Shown: positions 39,969-48,229 of the stretch, piece after piece
Position numbering within the stretch: position 1 is the stretch's first letter
Layout of the letters: every line of letters starts with the position of its first letter
Assembly: GCA_037200525.1 (NCBI GenBank)
Contig: JBBCGG010000001.1
Location: forward strand, 4,518,501-4,582,500
Reading direction: 5' to 3'
Source: Methylocella sp.
Lineage (GTDB): Bacteria; Pseudomonadota; Alphaproteobacteria; Rhizobiales; Beijerinckiaceae
Length of the DNA: 64,000 nt
Made by a program: the position numbers and the translations under genes
Notes under the pieces: generated by a model
Database searches by the model: none
What the model saw: only the letters and a program-made list of their open reading frames with translations
What the model was told of the DNA's origin: nothing

Positions 39969-40812
39969 CTAGGGCCCAGACCCATAAAATGGTTGGCGTG
40001 ACAGGCGGATTGTGATTCACAGCTTCCGAAAGGAAGCGACTATGAATCGGGATCAATTCTGGCTGACGGACGCGCAGTTCGCGAAGATCGCGCCGCATCT
40101 TCCCACGGACACGCGCGGCAAGGCGCGCGTCGATGATCGCCGGGTGATCAGCGGGATCATTCATGTGCTGAAATCTGGCGGACGCTGGATTGACGCGCCG
40201 CTGGAGTACGGGCCAAAGAAGACTCTCTACAATCGCTACGTTCGCTGGGCTGCTAAGGGCGTTTGGATCGATCTGTTCCACGCGCTTGCGCAAGCAGGCG
40301 GGCCGCCGGCGCAGGTCCTCATCGACTCCTCGGCGGTCAAGGCGCATCGCTCGGCCAGTGGCGGCAAAGGGGGGAGAAGAATCAGGCCATCGGCCGTTCG
40401 CGCGGCGGGCGCACAACCAAAATCCACGCATTGACCGATGCGGACTGCCGCCCGCTGTCTTTCATGCTCACCGGCGGCCAAATCGCCGATTGCTCGGCGG
40501 GCGCGGAGCTTATCGCGCGACTTCCTCCTTGCGAAATCCTCCATGGCGACAAGGGCTACGACGCAAATGCGATCCGTCGGCAGGTCGAGGAGCGCGGAGC
40601 TATGCCGAATATCCCGCCCAAGGCCAATCGCAGGTGGAAGAACTGCTTCTCGCCCTTCCTCTATCGAAACCGCAACGCCATCGAACGCATGTTCTGCCGC
40701 CTGAAAGACTTCAGGCGCGTGGCTACGCGCTACGACCGAAACGCCATAAACTTCCTCGCGACAGTCTGCATCGCCGTTACCGTCAGCTACTGGTTGTGAG
40801 TCTGGACCCTAG
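39969..40812 (+). mobile_element. IS5-family (IS427-type) insertion sequence
   Basis: About 844 bp bounded by imperfect inverted repeats that begin CTAGGG(C/T)CCAGAC(C/T)CA(T/C)AA at both ends. It carries one transposase split over two frames. The CTAG at each end fits a target preference of this family. Both ends and the whole coding region are present, so it may be active. Confidence 0.88.
40042..40799 (+). CDS. IS5/IS427-type transposase, made by -1 frameshifting
   Basis: The first frame (40042-40434) begins MNRDQFWLTDAQFAKIAPHLP and has the DUF4096-like DDRRVISGIIHVLKSGGRWIDAPLEYGPKKTLYNRYVRW and the first catalytic Asp in QVLIDSSAVKAHRSA. The second frame, ending at 40799, continues EKNQAIGRSRGGRTTKIHALTD, DKGYDANAIR (second Asp), and NAIERMFCRLKDFRRVATRYD (Glu). 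The switch falls on AAAGGGGGG near 40368-40377, where slipping back one base joins the two. Such slippage is normal in this IS group, so it is not treated as a pseudogene. Confidence 0.85.
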
Positions 40813-41083
40813 CTCAACGCATCGTCTCAGGTCAGCTTTCTATAGGCAATCTCAATAGGATGACGGAATTTTCAGGATTGATCTTCAGGTTTTATCCCGA
40901 CACGCTTATTTGGAATGCTTAAAAAGTGGCGCGAATGGTTCGATCTGCATCGGGCCTATTAAGGTGCGGAGGTCACTCGCTTGAGGCCGGCTCGTTTCCT
41001 CTATATGTAAGATATTTAAGGCATAACGGCCGTCGCAGCTTTGTCAGCGCAGATCGGACGATGATGGAAGGAAACTGCTTCAC
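40813..41083. promoter_or_regulatory. Upstream region of the formate dehydrogenase operon
   Basis: About 270 bp between the IS right end and fdh1B. No gene seen. It should carry the fdh promoter; no consensus -35/-10 pair stands out, and a purine-rich GGAAGGAAA lies about 11 bases before the ATG as ribosome binding site. The IS could have replaced or altered the upstream control sequences. Confidence 0.45.
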
Positions 41084-42796
41084 ATGGATGGTGACACGAA
41101 TTTAGACGTTCGCCACTTCGACCATCCTGGCGAAGGCATCAGGCGCGCAAAGCCAGTCCCGAAAGGGCGGCAGGTCGATCCGCGTGCGTTGGAAGAAATC
41201 GAGGCGCTTCTTGGCAATGGATCGCGCCAACGTGATCTGCTGATCGAATATCTGCATCTCATCCAAGACAAGTATAGGCAGATCTCCGCGGCGCATCTCG
41301 CGGCCCTGGCCGATGTGATGAAGCTCTCTTTCGCGGAAGTTTTTGAGACCGCGACATTTTACGCCCATTTCGATGTTGTTAAGGAGGGCGAGCGGCCCAT
41401 TCCACCGCTGACCATCCGAGTTTGCGATTCCCTCACCTGCGCTATGTTCGGCGCTGAGGAATTGATGCACGCGGTCAAAGCCGGTGCGGGCCCGCATGTG
41501 CGCGTTGTCCGCGCGCCTTGCGTCGGGCGTTGCGATACGGCGCCCGTCGCCGAAATTGGCCACTATTTCGTCGATCATGCGACGCCAGATAGCGTCTTCG
41601 CAGCGGTGGAGCGCGGAGAGACGCATCCGCATATTCCGCGCTATGTCGGTTATGACGATTATGTCGCGCAGGGCGGCTACCAGCTGCTCAAGCGGGTGCG
41701 CTCCGGGGCGATGATGACCGAAGCTCTGCTCAAGTCGCTCGAAGAGGCGAGCCTGCGCGGCCTTGGCGGCGCCGGATTTCCCACCGCGCGCAAATGGCGC
41801 GCCGTTCTGGGCGAGCCAGGCCCACGCCTGATGGCGATCAATGGCGATGAAGGCGAGCCCGGCACATTCAAGGATCGCTTCTATCTTGAAACCGATCCGC
41901 ATCGGTTCCTTGAAGGCATGCTGATCGGCGCTCATGTGGTCGAGGCGCCCGAGATTTATATCTATCTGCGCGACGAATATCCGACTGCCCGCGCGATCCT
42001 CGAACATGAGATCGCCCAATTACCCCCAGGCGGCCCAACCATTCATATGCGGCGCGGCGCTGGCGCTTATATCTGCGGCGAGGAATCCTCCCTGCTTGAG
42101 AGCCTCGAGGGCAAGCGCGGATTACCGCGACATAAGCCACCCTATCCGTTCCAGGTCGGGCTGTTTGGCAAGGCTACTCTCATCAACAATATTGAGACCG
42201 TATTTTGGGTCCGCGACATCGTCGAAAAAGGAGCTAATTGGTGGAGTAGCCACGGCCGCAATGATCGGCATGGGCTGCGCAGCTATTCGGTGTCGGGGCG
42301 CGTTAAATCGCCAGGCGTCAAACTGGCTCCGGCTGGCGTCACCATTCGCGAATTGATCAACGAATTTTGCGGCGGCATGGCTGACGGTCACGAATTGCGC
42401 GCCTATTTGCCGGGCGGCGCCTCGGGCGGCATTCTGCCCGCATCGATGGACGATATCCCGCTCGATTTCGGCACGCTGGAAAAATACGGTTGTTTCATCG
42501 GGTCCGCCGCTGTGATCGTTCTGTCGCAACAGGACGACGTCAAGGAGGCGGCGCTGAACCTCATGAAGTTCTTCGAAGACGAAAGCTGCGGCCAGTGCAC
42601 GCCATGCCGGGTCGGAACGCAAAAGGCAGCGATGCTGATGGAAAAAGGCGCCTGGAACCAGGACCTCCTCGGCGAACTTAGTCAAGTCATGCGCGACGCC
42701 TCGATCTGCGGCCTCGGTCAGGCCGCGTCCAATCCATTGACATCCGTGATCAAGTTTTTCCCGGAAGAATTTGCGCCGAAGGAAGCCGCAGAATGA
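41084..42796 (+). CDS. fdh1B: NAD-dependent formate dehydrogenase beta subunit, NuoE-NuoF fusion
   Basis: Diaphorase subunit of a soluble formate dehydrogenase that passes electrons to NAD+. The 570 residues join two complex I-like modules. The NuoE-like part has [2Fe-2S] ligands C114, C119, C146 and C150 (CDSLTCAMFG...APCVGRCDTAP). The NuoF-like part has GLGGAGFPTARKW (226-238) and GAYICGEESSLLES for FMN/NADH, and [4Fe-4S] ligands C502, C505, C508 and C542 (SCGQCTPCR; SICGLG). Fused beta subunits of this length are found in Methylorubrum extorquens Fdh1, the tungsten-containing enzyme; enzymes of the FdsGBA type keep them separate. It overlaps fdh1A by 4 bp (ATGA). Confidence 0.93.
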   Translation: MDGDTNLDVRHFDHPGEGIRRAKPVPKGRQVDPRALEEIEALLGNGSRQRDLLIEYLHLIQDKYRQISAAHLAALADVMKLSFAEVFETATFYAHFDVVKEGERPIPPLTIRVCDSLTCAMFGAEELMHAVKAGAGPHVRVVRAPCVGRCDTAPVAEIGHYFVDHATPDSVFAAVERGETHPHIPRYVGYDDYVAQGGYQLLKRVRSGAMMTEALLKSLEEASLRGLGGAGFPTARKWRAVLGEPGPRLMAINGDEGEPGTFKDRFYLETDPHRFLEGMLIGAHVVEAPEIYIYLRDEYPTARAILEHEIAQLPPGGPTIHMRRGAGAYICGEESSLLESLEGKRGLPRHKPPYPFQVGLFGKATLINNIETVFWVRDIVEKGANWWSSHGRNDRHGLRSYSVSGRVKSPGVKLAPAGVTIRELINEFCGGMADGHELRAYLPGGASGGILPASMDDIPLDFGTLEKYGCFIGSAAVIVLSQQDDVKEAALNLMKFFEDESCGQCTPCRVGTQKAAMLMEKGAWNQDLLGELSQVMRDASICGLGQAASNPLTSVIKFFPEEFAPKEAAE

Positions 42797-45552
42797 GCGA
42801 GAAAATCAGTTTCGAACTCGATGGCCGCGCAGTCGAGGCGACTCCTGGAGAATCCATCTGGCAGGTCGCCAAGCGCTGCGGAACCGACATACCGCATCTA
42901 TGCTATTCGCCCTCGCCCGATTATCGCGCCGACGGCAATTGCCGCACCTGCATGGTTGAGATCGAGGGAGAGCGCGTGCTCGCCGCCTCCTGCAAGCGCA
43001 TGCCTGCGGCGGGCATGAAGGTGAAATCAGCAAGCGAGCGCGCCGCCAAGGCGCAGAAGATGGTGATGGAGCTTCTGGTCTCCGATCAGCCGGCGCGCGC
43101 CACTTCGCACGATCCCGATTCCAAATTCTGGAACTGGGCTGAGCGCATCGGCGTCACCGAAAGCCGCTTCCCGACGGCGCCGCGTTGGATCGGCGACGAC
43201 AGCCACACGGCCATGCGGGTCAACCTCGACGCCTGCATTCAATGCAATCTTTGCGTCCGCGCCTGTCGCGAAGTGCAAGTCAACGACGTCATCGGCATGG
43301 CTTACCGCAACCATGACGCCAAGATCGTCTTTGATTTCGACGATCCGATGGGGGAATCGACCTGCGTCGCCTGCGGCGAATGCGTTCAAGCTTGTCCCAC
43401 CGGCGCTTTGATGCCGGCGACGCTGCTCGACGAGCATCAGACCCGCGCCGTCTATCCGGATAGGCAAGTTGACTCTCTCTGCCCATTCTGTGGCGTTGGC
43501 TGCCAGGTCACCTATAAGGTCAAAGACGACAAAATCGTCTATGCCGATGGAAAAGACGGTCCCGCCAATCACAATCGCCTGTGCGTCAAGGGCCGCTTTG
43601 GTTTTGATTACATCAACCACCCACACCGCTTGACCAAGCCGCTAATCCGCTTGCCGAATGTCAAGAAGGACCCAAACGATCAAGTCGATCCAGCCAATCC
43701 TTTCACTCATTTCCGCGAGGCTTCCTGGGAAGAGGCGCTCGATGTCGCCGCCCGAGGTCTTGCCCGCATCCGCGATGAAAAAGGTCCCAAAGCATTGGCT
43801 GGCTTCGGCTCGGCCAAAGGCTCTAATGAGGAAGCCTATCTGTTTCAGAAGCTGGTGCGCACTGGCTTTGGATCGAACAATGTCGATCATTGCACACGGC
43901 TTTGCCACGCCTCATCTGTCGCCGCTTTGATGGAAGGCATCAATTCGGGCGCCGTGTCGGCTCCGTTCTCGGCAGCGCTTGACGCCGAAGTCCTCATCAT
44001 CATCGGCGCCAATCCGACCGTCAATCATCCGGTTGCTGCGACGTTCATCAAGAACGCCGCCAAAAAGGGCGCCAAACTGATCATCATGGATCCGCGGCGA
44101 CAAGCATTATCGCGCCACGCCGAACATCATCTGGCGTTCAAGCCCGGCAGCGACGTCGCCATGCTGAACGCCATGATGAACACGATCATCACGGAGGGTC
44201 TGACCGATCAACAATATATCGCCGGCTATACTGAGGGCTTCGAGGATCTGAAGACCCGCATCGCCGATTTTACTCCGGAGAAAATGGCGCCGATTTGTGG
44301 AATCGACGCGCAAACGCTGCGCGAAGTCGCGCGGATGTACGCGAAAGCCAAAGCCTCGATTATTTTCTGGGGCATGGGCATCAGCCAGCATGTGCACGGC
44401 ACCGATAATTCGCGCTGTCTGATCGCGCTCGCGCTCATCACAGGCCAGATCGGGCGCCCCGGCACGGGACTGCATCCGCTACGCGGGCAGAACAACGTCC
44501 AAGGCGCCTCGGACGCAGGGCTCATTCCGATGTTTTTGCCGGATTATCAGCCGGTCGATCGCATTGATCTGCGCGAGCCTTTCGAAAAGCTTTGGAACCA
44601 TGAGATTGATCCGAAGCGCGGCTTGACCGTCGTCGAGATCATGACCGCCGTCCATGCCGGCGAAATCACCGGCATGTATGTCGAGGGCGAAAATCCGGCG
44701 ATGTCGGATCCTGATCTGCAACATGCACGGGGTGCGCTCGCCATGCTGGACCACCTCGTGGTGCAGGATCTGTTCGTGACAGAGACGGCCTTCCACGCGG
44801 ACGTCATTCTGCCGGCCTCGGCCTTCGCCGAAAAGGTCGGCAGCTTCACCAACACCGACCGCAGGGTGCAGCTCGCGCGGCAGGTCGTTCCGCCGCCTGG
44901 CGATGCGCGTCAGGACATTTGGATCATCGAACAGATCGCCAAACGGATGGGCTGCGACTGGAACTATCAGGGCGTCGGCGAAGTTTTTGACGAAATGGCC
45001 AGCTCGATGCCGTCTCTCGCCAACATCACCTGGGAGCGGCTGGAGCGCGAAGGCGCCGTCACCTATCCCGTCGATAGCCCCGACGTTCCTGGCAATGAAA
45101 TCATTTTCACTACAGGTTTCCCGACCGAGTCGGGGCGGGCGAAGATCGTGCCGGCGAGCGTAATGCCCCCGAATGAAGTGCCGGACGCCGAATATCCTAT
45201 GGTGCTATCGACTGGCCGCGTGCTGGAACATTGGCACACCGGCTCAATGACGCGCCGGGCCAATGTGCTCGACAATCTGGAGCCTGAGGCGGTGGCCTTC
45301 CTGTCGCCGAAGGATCTGCGGCGGCTGGATCTCTGGCCGGGCGACTTCATAAAATTGGAGACGCGCCGCGGCGCAGTGGAGGTCAAAATCCGCTCCGACC
45401 GCGATGTGCCGGAAAACATGGTGTTCATGCCGTTCTGTTACGCTGAGGCGGCCGCTAACATATTGACGAATCCCGCTCTCGACCCGTTCGGAAAAATCCC
45501 GGAGTTCAAGTTCTGCGCCGCAAAAATCACGCGCGCCGAAGCCCGCGTCTAG
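42793..45552 (+). CDS. fdh1A: NAD-dependent formate dehydrogenase alpha subunit (Mo/W-bis-MGD)
   Basis: Catalytic subunit oxidising formate to CO2, the last step of methylotrophic C1 oxidation. Of 919 residues, the N-terminal ferredoxin-like domain has [2Fe-2S] ligands C37, C50, C53 and C67. Two [4Fe-4S] sites follow (C148-C158; C191-C201). The MGD domain has its own cluster CPFCGVGC (C230 on), and the metal ligand is Cys371 followed by His372 in DHCTRLCHASS; cysteine, not selenocysteine. The C-terminal part (VLSTGRVLEHWHTGSMTRR) binds the second pterin. Length is somewhat below the ~990 residues of M. extorquens Fdh1A. Whether the metal is W or Mo is not readable. Accessory fdhD is not adjacent. 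Confidence 0.93.
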   Translation: MSEKISFELDGRAVEATPGESIWQVAKRCGTDIPHLCYSPSPDYRADGNCRTCMVEIEGERVLAASCKRMPAAGMKVKSASERAAKAQKMVMELLVSDQPARATSHDPDSKFWNWAERIGVTESRFPTAPRWIGDDSHTAMRVNLDACIQCNLCVRACREVQVNDVIGMAYRNHDAKIVFDFDDPMGESTCVACGECVQACPTGALMPATLLDEHQTRAVYPDRQVDSLCPFCGVGCQVTYKVKDDKIVYADGKDGPANHNRLCVKGRFGFDYINHPHRLTKPLIRLPNVKKDPNDQVDPANPFTHFREASWEEALDVAARGLARIRDEKGPKALAGFGSAKGSNEEAYLFQKLVRTGFGSNNVDHCTRLCHASSVAALMEGINSGAVSAPFSAALDAEVLIIIGANPTVNHPVAATFIKNAAKKGAKLIIMDPRRQALSRHAEHHLAFKPGSDVAMLNAMMNTIITEGLTDQQYIAGYTEGFEDLKTRIADFTPEKMAPICGIDAQTLREVARMYAKAKASIIFWGMGISQHVHGTDNSRCLIALALITGQIGRPGTGLHPLRGQNNVQGASDAGLIPMFLPDYQPVDRIDLREPFEKLWNHEIDPKRGLTVVEIMTAVHAGEITGMYVEGENPAMSDPDLQHARGALAMLDHLVVQDLFVTETAFHADVILPASAFAEKVGSFTNTDRRVQLARQVVPPPGDARQDIWIIEQIAKRMGCDWNYQGVGEVFDEMASSMPSLANITWERLEREGAVTYPVDSPDVPGNEIIFTTGFPTESGRAKIVPASVMPPNEVPDAEYPMVLSTGRVLEHWHTGSMTRRANVLDNLEPEAVAFLSPKDLRRLDLWPGDFIKLETRRGAVEVKIRSDRDVPENMVFMPFCYAEAAANILTNPALDPFGKIPEFKFCAAKITRAEARV

Positions 45553-45706
45553 CAGATCATCTCCCGCGTTGACGCATCAAAGGGCGATGACGTTTGTGGC
45601 GCTTCAGAAAAGGCGCCTCGGCGCGAGGCGGCTTGTCTGGGGACAGCCTATCGCTGAAGTGTGAATTGGTCCGATCACTCTCTGGGTCTTTGCAGATGAA
45701 TATGAT

Positions 45707-46021
45707 TTATCTGGACTTATCTCGGGCCTTGTCGAGCTCCTTGCTCAAGCGATCGATCGTCGCCGCCAGCTCGTCGACTTGATGCTTCAAATCGTCGACT
45801 TGCTCCATGTACCCTGTGATGATTTTTTCGCATGCATCGATGTGCTTCTGATAGCTATCGATCAGAATCTTCATTCGCGCGTCGATCAGAACCGCCATTG
45901 GCGGTTGCCTTTTAATCAAGGCGACAACGATTATAGCGATGGCGCCGATGCTCCCAGCGCCCAGCAATTGCCCGAGGCTGCTGGTCACCGCGTTGAAAAG
46001 ATCGTTTTCATTGGTTGCCAT
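45707..46021 (-). CDS. Small phage-like membrane protein with coiled coil
   Basis: A 104-residue protein: one membrane helix (AGSIGAIAIIVVALI, about residues 22-37) followed by a long amphipathic helix with heptad pattern (ARMKILIDSYQKHIDACEKIITGYMEQVDDLKHQVDELAATIDRLSKELDKARDKSR). Such proteins occur near lysis genes of phages, as holin-like or Rz-like parts. It overlaps the next gene upstream by 14 bp. Function inferred from form and context only. Confidence 0.55.
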   Translation of the reverse strand: MATNENDLFNAVTSSLGQLLGAGSIGAIAIIVVALIKRQPPMAVLIDARMKILIDSYQKHIDACEKIITGYMEQVDDLKHQVDELAATIDRLSKELDKARDKSR

Positions 46022-46241
46022 GATCGGTCTTCCCTTCCGCCGAACGGTTGGCGCAAATTAGTTTCACAAAAATTCCTTCGGCGCCGCGCGGGTCGGCCAC
46101 CAGCTCCATTTGAGCGTTCAGGGTACCGACTGCGCATTCGAACGGAGACACTTCGCGGCTGACAGCGTCGAAGGCCGTTTGCTCGGTACAGGCGTCCGGG
46201 CTCAACGCTGCGGAGCAAAATAAAATCAGGGCTGGGATCAC
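46008..46241 (-). CDS. Small secreted phage-like protein
   Basis: A 77-residue protein with a short hydrophobic leader (MIPALILFCSAALSPDAC) and a conserved-looking tail FECAVGTLNAQMELVADPRGAEGIFVKLICANR. The nucleotide sequence for LNAQMELVADPRGAE recurs in diverged form at about 57450-57490, so this small gene exists, or existed, in two copies in the window. Family unknown; probably part of the decayed prophage. Confidence 0.5.
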   Translation of the reverse strand: MIPALILFCSAALSPDACTEQTAFDAVSREVSPFECAVGTLNAQMELVADPRGAEGIFVKLICANRSAEGKTDHGNQ

Positions 46242-46349
46242 TATGACCTCGCTCGGATGATTGCGGCTCGGCGCATTGGCCGATGCCTCAGGTGTTGACG
46301 ACGGGGCGATGACCGCGGGCGCGATGCTCGCGATCGCCGAGGCGAGCAG

Positions 46350-46586
46350 TTATTTCTCGCAGTGAATCCAGATGCGCCCTTCGATTCGGCTCATCTGAGG
46401 AGGGGTGACCGCCGCGGCGCTCGACAGGCCGCAGTAGCGCCGCTCCATCTCAACAGTGTACCGCAACACTTCTTTCCAGCGATGCGGAGGTGCTGGATTT
46501 TGAAGAACCAAAAAGACAATCGCGGCTTTGACGAGAACAGACGCCGCCCTTAGAGAGCGACCGGCATCCCGCCGAATTTCGAACAA
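46350..46586 (-). CDS. Small phage-like protein
   Basis: Up to 78 residues; a later start near the hydrophobic VLVKAAIVFLVLQ is equally possible. It contains VEMERRYCGLSSAAA, found again, nearly identical in DNA, at 57388-57420. It overlaps the next upstream frame by 37 bp. No function recognised. Its survival beside a truncated neighbour suggests a relic. Confidence 0.45.
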   Translation of the reverse strand: MFEIRRDAGRSLRAASVLVKAAIVFLVLQNPAPPHRWKEVLRYTVEMERRYCGLSSAAAVTPPQMSRIEGRIWIHCEK

Positions 46587-46765
46587 TCAGGCGCCAGAGA
46601 GGCGTAGAGTTTGCCGAAAAATACTTTGACCGCTCCCTTGGTATCCACGGCGCCGATCGCCGAAATGTCCGCGCCGTCACAAGAAACGGTCATGCCGAGA
46701 GTCTTCAGATCTTGAGCGAGTTTAGCCGCGGCGGGTGAGGTGATCGTGGCGATCGCGCCGGCCAC
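46550..46765 (-). pseudogene. Phage-like gene cut by the IS481 remnant
   Basis: The frame reads AGAIATITSPAAAKLAQDLKTLGMTVSCDGADISAIGAVDTKGAVKVFFGKLYASLAPDCSKFGG and starts at an internal GTG. It remains open upstream (SGITTIDATV) until it runs into IS481 sequence near 46790, where a stop appears, so its natural 5' end has been lost. An unknown phage-type protein is likely. Confidence 0.4.
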
Positions 46766-46783
46766 AGTGGCGTCAATAGTGGT

Positions 46784-47490
46784 AATGCCGGATTGGACTC
46801 CCGGCTATGTCCACATCGACAGCTGCGAACTGCGCCATGCGGACGGCAAACTGATCATGTTCACTGATCATGTCCCTGGCCATCGATCGCGTCTCCAAGT
46901 TCGCCTATGTCGAGTTCCACGACCGCGCCGGCAAGATAGAGGGCGCGGCTTTTCTGCGCAACGTCGCGGCGGCCTTCCCCTACAAAATCCACACGGTGTT
47001 GACCGACAACGGAATGGCCTTCGCCGACCTGCCCAAAAACCGCCACGGCCCCAGCCGCCGATTTCTCGGCCCGCATATTTTCGACCGAGTCTGCATCGAG
47101 CATGGCATCGAACACCGGCTGACCAAGCCTTACCATCCGTGGACCAATGGCGGAGCTGGCTTGAGGCTCCGGCGAGCGAAGCTCGTTGGAGAAGCCAGCG
47201 GAGGTCAAGCCGAACGCACGAACCGCACCATCAACGATGCGACGCTCAAACTGTTCCACTACCCGGATATCGAGAGCCTCAAAGCGCACGTCCTCGCCTT
47301 CGTCGCGGCCTACAACTTCGCCAAGCATCTTAAGGCCTTGCGGTGGAAAACGCCGTTCGAGGCGATGACTCACGCCTGGACAACCGATCCTTCAATCTTC
47401 AAAATCAACCCGCGTCACCTCATTCTGGGATCAAACAACTGGCGACAGCTTCCGGACGTTTGCGGAAGTTCGGCTCACAGTTCTCGATGA
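46784..47490 (+). pseudogene. IS481-family transposase remnant
   Basis: The DDE domain is recognisable: PGYVHIDSCELRHADGKLIM, LAIDRVSKFAYVEFHDRAGKI, VLTDNGMAF, GIEHRLTKPYHPWTNG and QAERTNRTINDATLKLFHY, ending FEAMTHAW...INPRHLILG. The N-terminal helix-turn-helix region is missing. A 13-bp tandem duplication (CTGATCATGTTCA unit, 46851-46873) breaks the frame between KLIM and SLAIDR; removing one copy restores it exactly. A further 54-bp palindromic insert interrupts the protein near the catalytic Glu. No terminal repeats were identified. Confidence 0.82.
47151..47204. repeat. 54-bp palindromic element inserted in frame in the transposase
   Basis: Between codons for WTNG and QAERTN, which are adjacent in IS481 transposases, 18 extra codons occur. 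The DNA folds into one hairpin: GCTGGCTT (47155-47162) with AAGCCAGC (47192-47199), CTCC with GGAG, and CGAGC-GAA-GCTCG at the tip. CGGAG flanks both sides. Its compact hairpin and in-frame position recall repetitive palindromic elements that enter coding sequences. Confidence 0.7.
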
Positions 47491-47704
47491 CGGGAGGGAG
47501 ACAACCCGGATATTAAGGTACGTTCCATTCAAACCTATCCGCTTGCCAAAAACCCTTGGCCGGGGCAGATTCGGAATGGAACTGATGGCGAGCTGGGGAA
47601 TGTCGGCCAAGTGCGTTATCTGTGGCCTAACTTGAGCTACGCGTTCCAGCCTTCCGAACGGACCGTTCATCATCCGGGCATCCTTCGAAGAGGAGAAACG
47701 AATA

Positions 47705-47926
47705 ATGAAAACGACACACACGGTGCTGTTGTCCGCAGGTCTTGTGGCAGCGCTCGCGTTTGCGAGTTCGGAGACGTATGCTGCCGGGCCGATGATCGCG
47801 CCGGGCGCGCTTGCAACGACTTCGGTCGGGAGTGCCGAGGCGATCGTGGAGAAGACGGTTGTTGTCGTGCGCAGACGCGCCGTAGTGCGCAGACCTGTTG
47901 CGGTGCACAGGCGCGTCGTGCGCTAA
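47705..47926 (+). CDS. Small exported protein with Arg/Val-rich tail
   Basis: A 73-residue protein with a good ribosome binding site (GAGGAG about 9 bases upstream). A signal peptide (TVLLSAGLVAALAFASSETYA) is followed by a short linker and a strongly basic C-terminus of alternating Val and Arg (VVVVRRRAVVRRPVAVHRRVVR). Small exported proteins of this style are frequent in Hyphomicrobiales; the basic strand may bind the envelope or a nucleic acid. No family recognised. Confidence 0.6.
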   Translation: MKTTHTVLLSAGLVAALAFASSETYAAGPMIAPGALATTSVGSAEAIVEKTVVVVRRRAVVRRPVAVHRRVVR

Positions 47927-48229
47927 CGGGCTTTTTCGACTGGATCTTTGCGACTCGATATCGATGGCCCAAGGTGCGGCCCGTGGGCACGTGCTATGGC
48001 ACAGAAACCTATCTGATGCCTCGACACGGGCGACTTCTCCGTTGCTGTCCCCCCTGCGTGCTGCGCCACAGATGCACCGGCGAGCACGCGAGGGGGGAAG
48101 ACGCTGTTCGGAGCATCGATCGCGGGATGGCTTTAGGCCGCTCAGGCACGCTCCGGCCTGAAACAAGTTTGCCTTGACATAAAAATGCTTTAGCGCCGAT
48201 GCGAGAAACCAGAATAAGGGACTTCTCCT
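47927..48229. other. Gap upstream of the TAXI-type protein
   Basis: Open frames exist on both strands but none has a plausible start, composition or motif. A stretch around 47990-48020 could be a relic of coding sequence. The ribosome binding site for the next gene is weak (GGGAC, about 7 bases upstream). Confidence 0.4.

Noticed and set aside
39773-39985. Short minus-strand frame before the first IS
   Set aside because: It runs into the IS end and shows no family signal; possibly a piece of another element but not supportable.
37888-45700. Attachment-site duplication of the tRNA-Met 3' end
   Set aside because: No second copy of the tRNA end was found within the window by eye, so integration at the tRNA is not claimed as a fact.
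47611-48177. 188-codon plus-strand frame and a similar minus-strand frame
   Set aside because: They overlap the small exported protein gene in other frames, have no plausible start or motif and look like composition-driven open frames.
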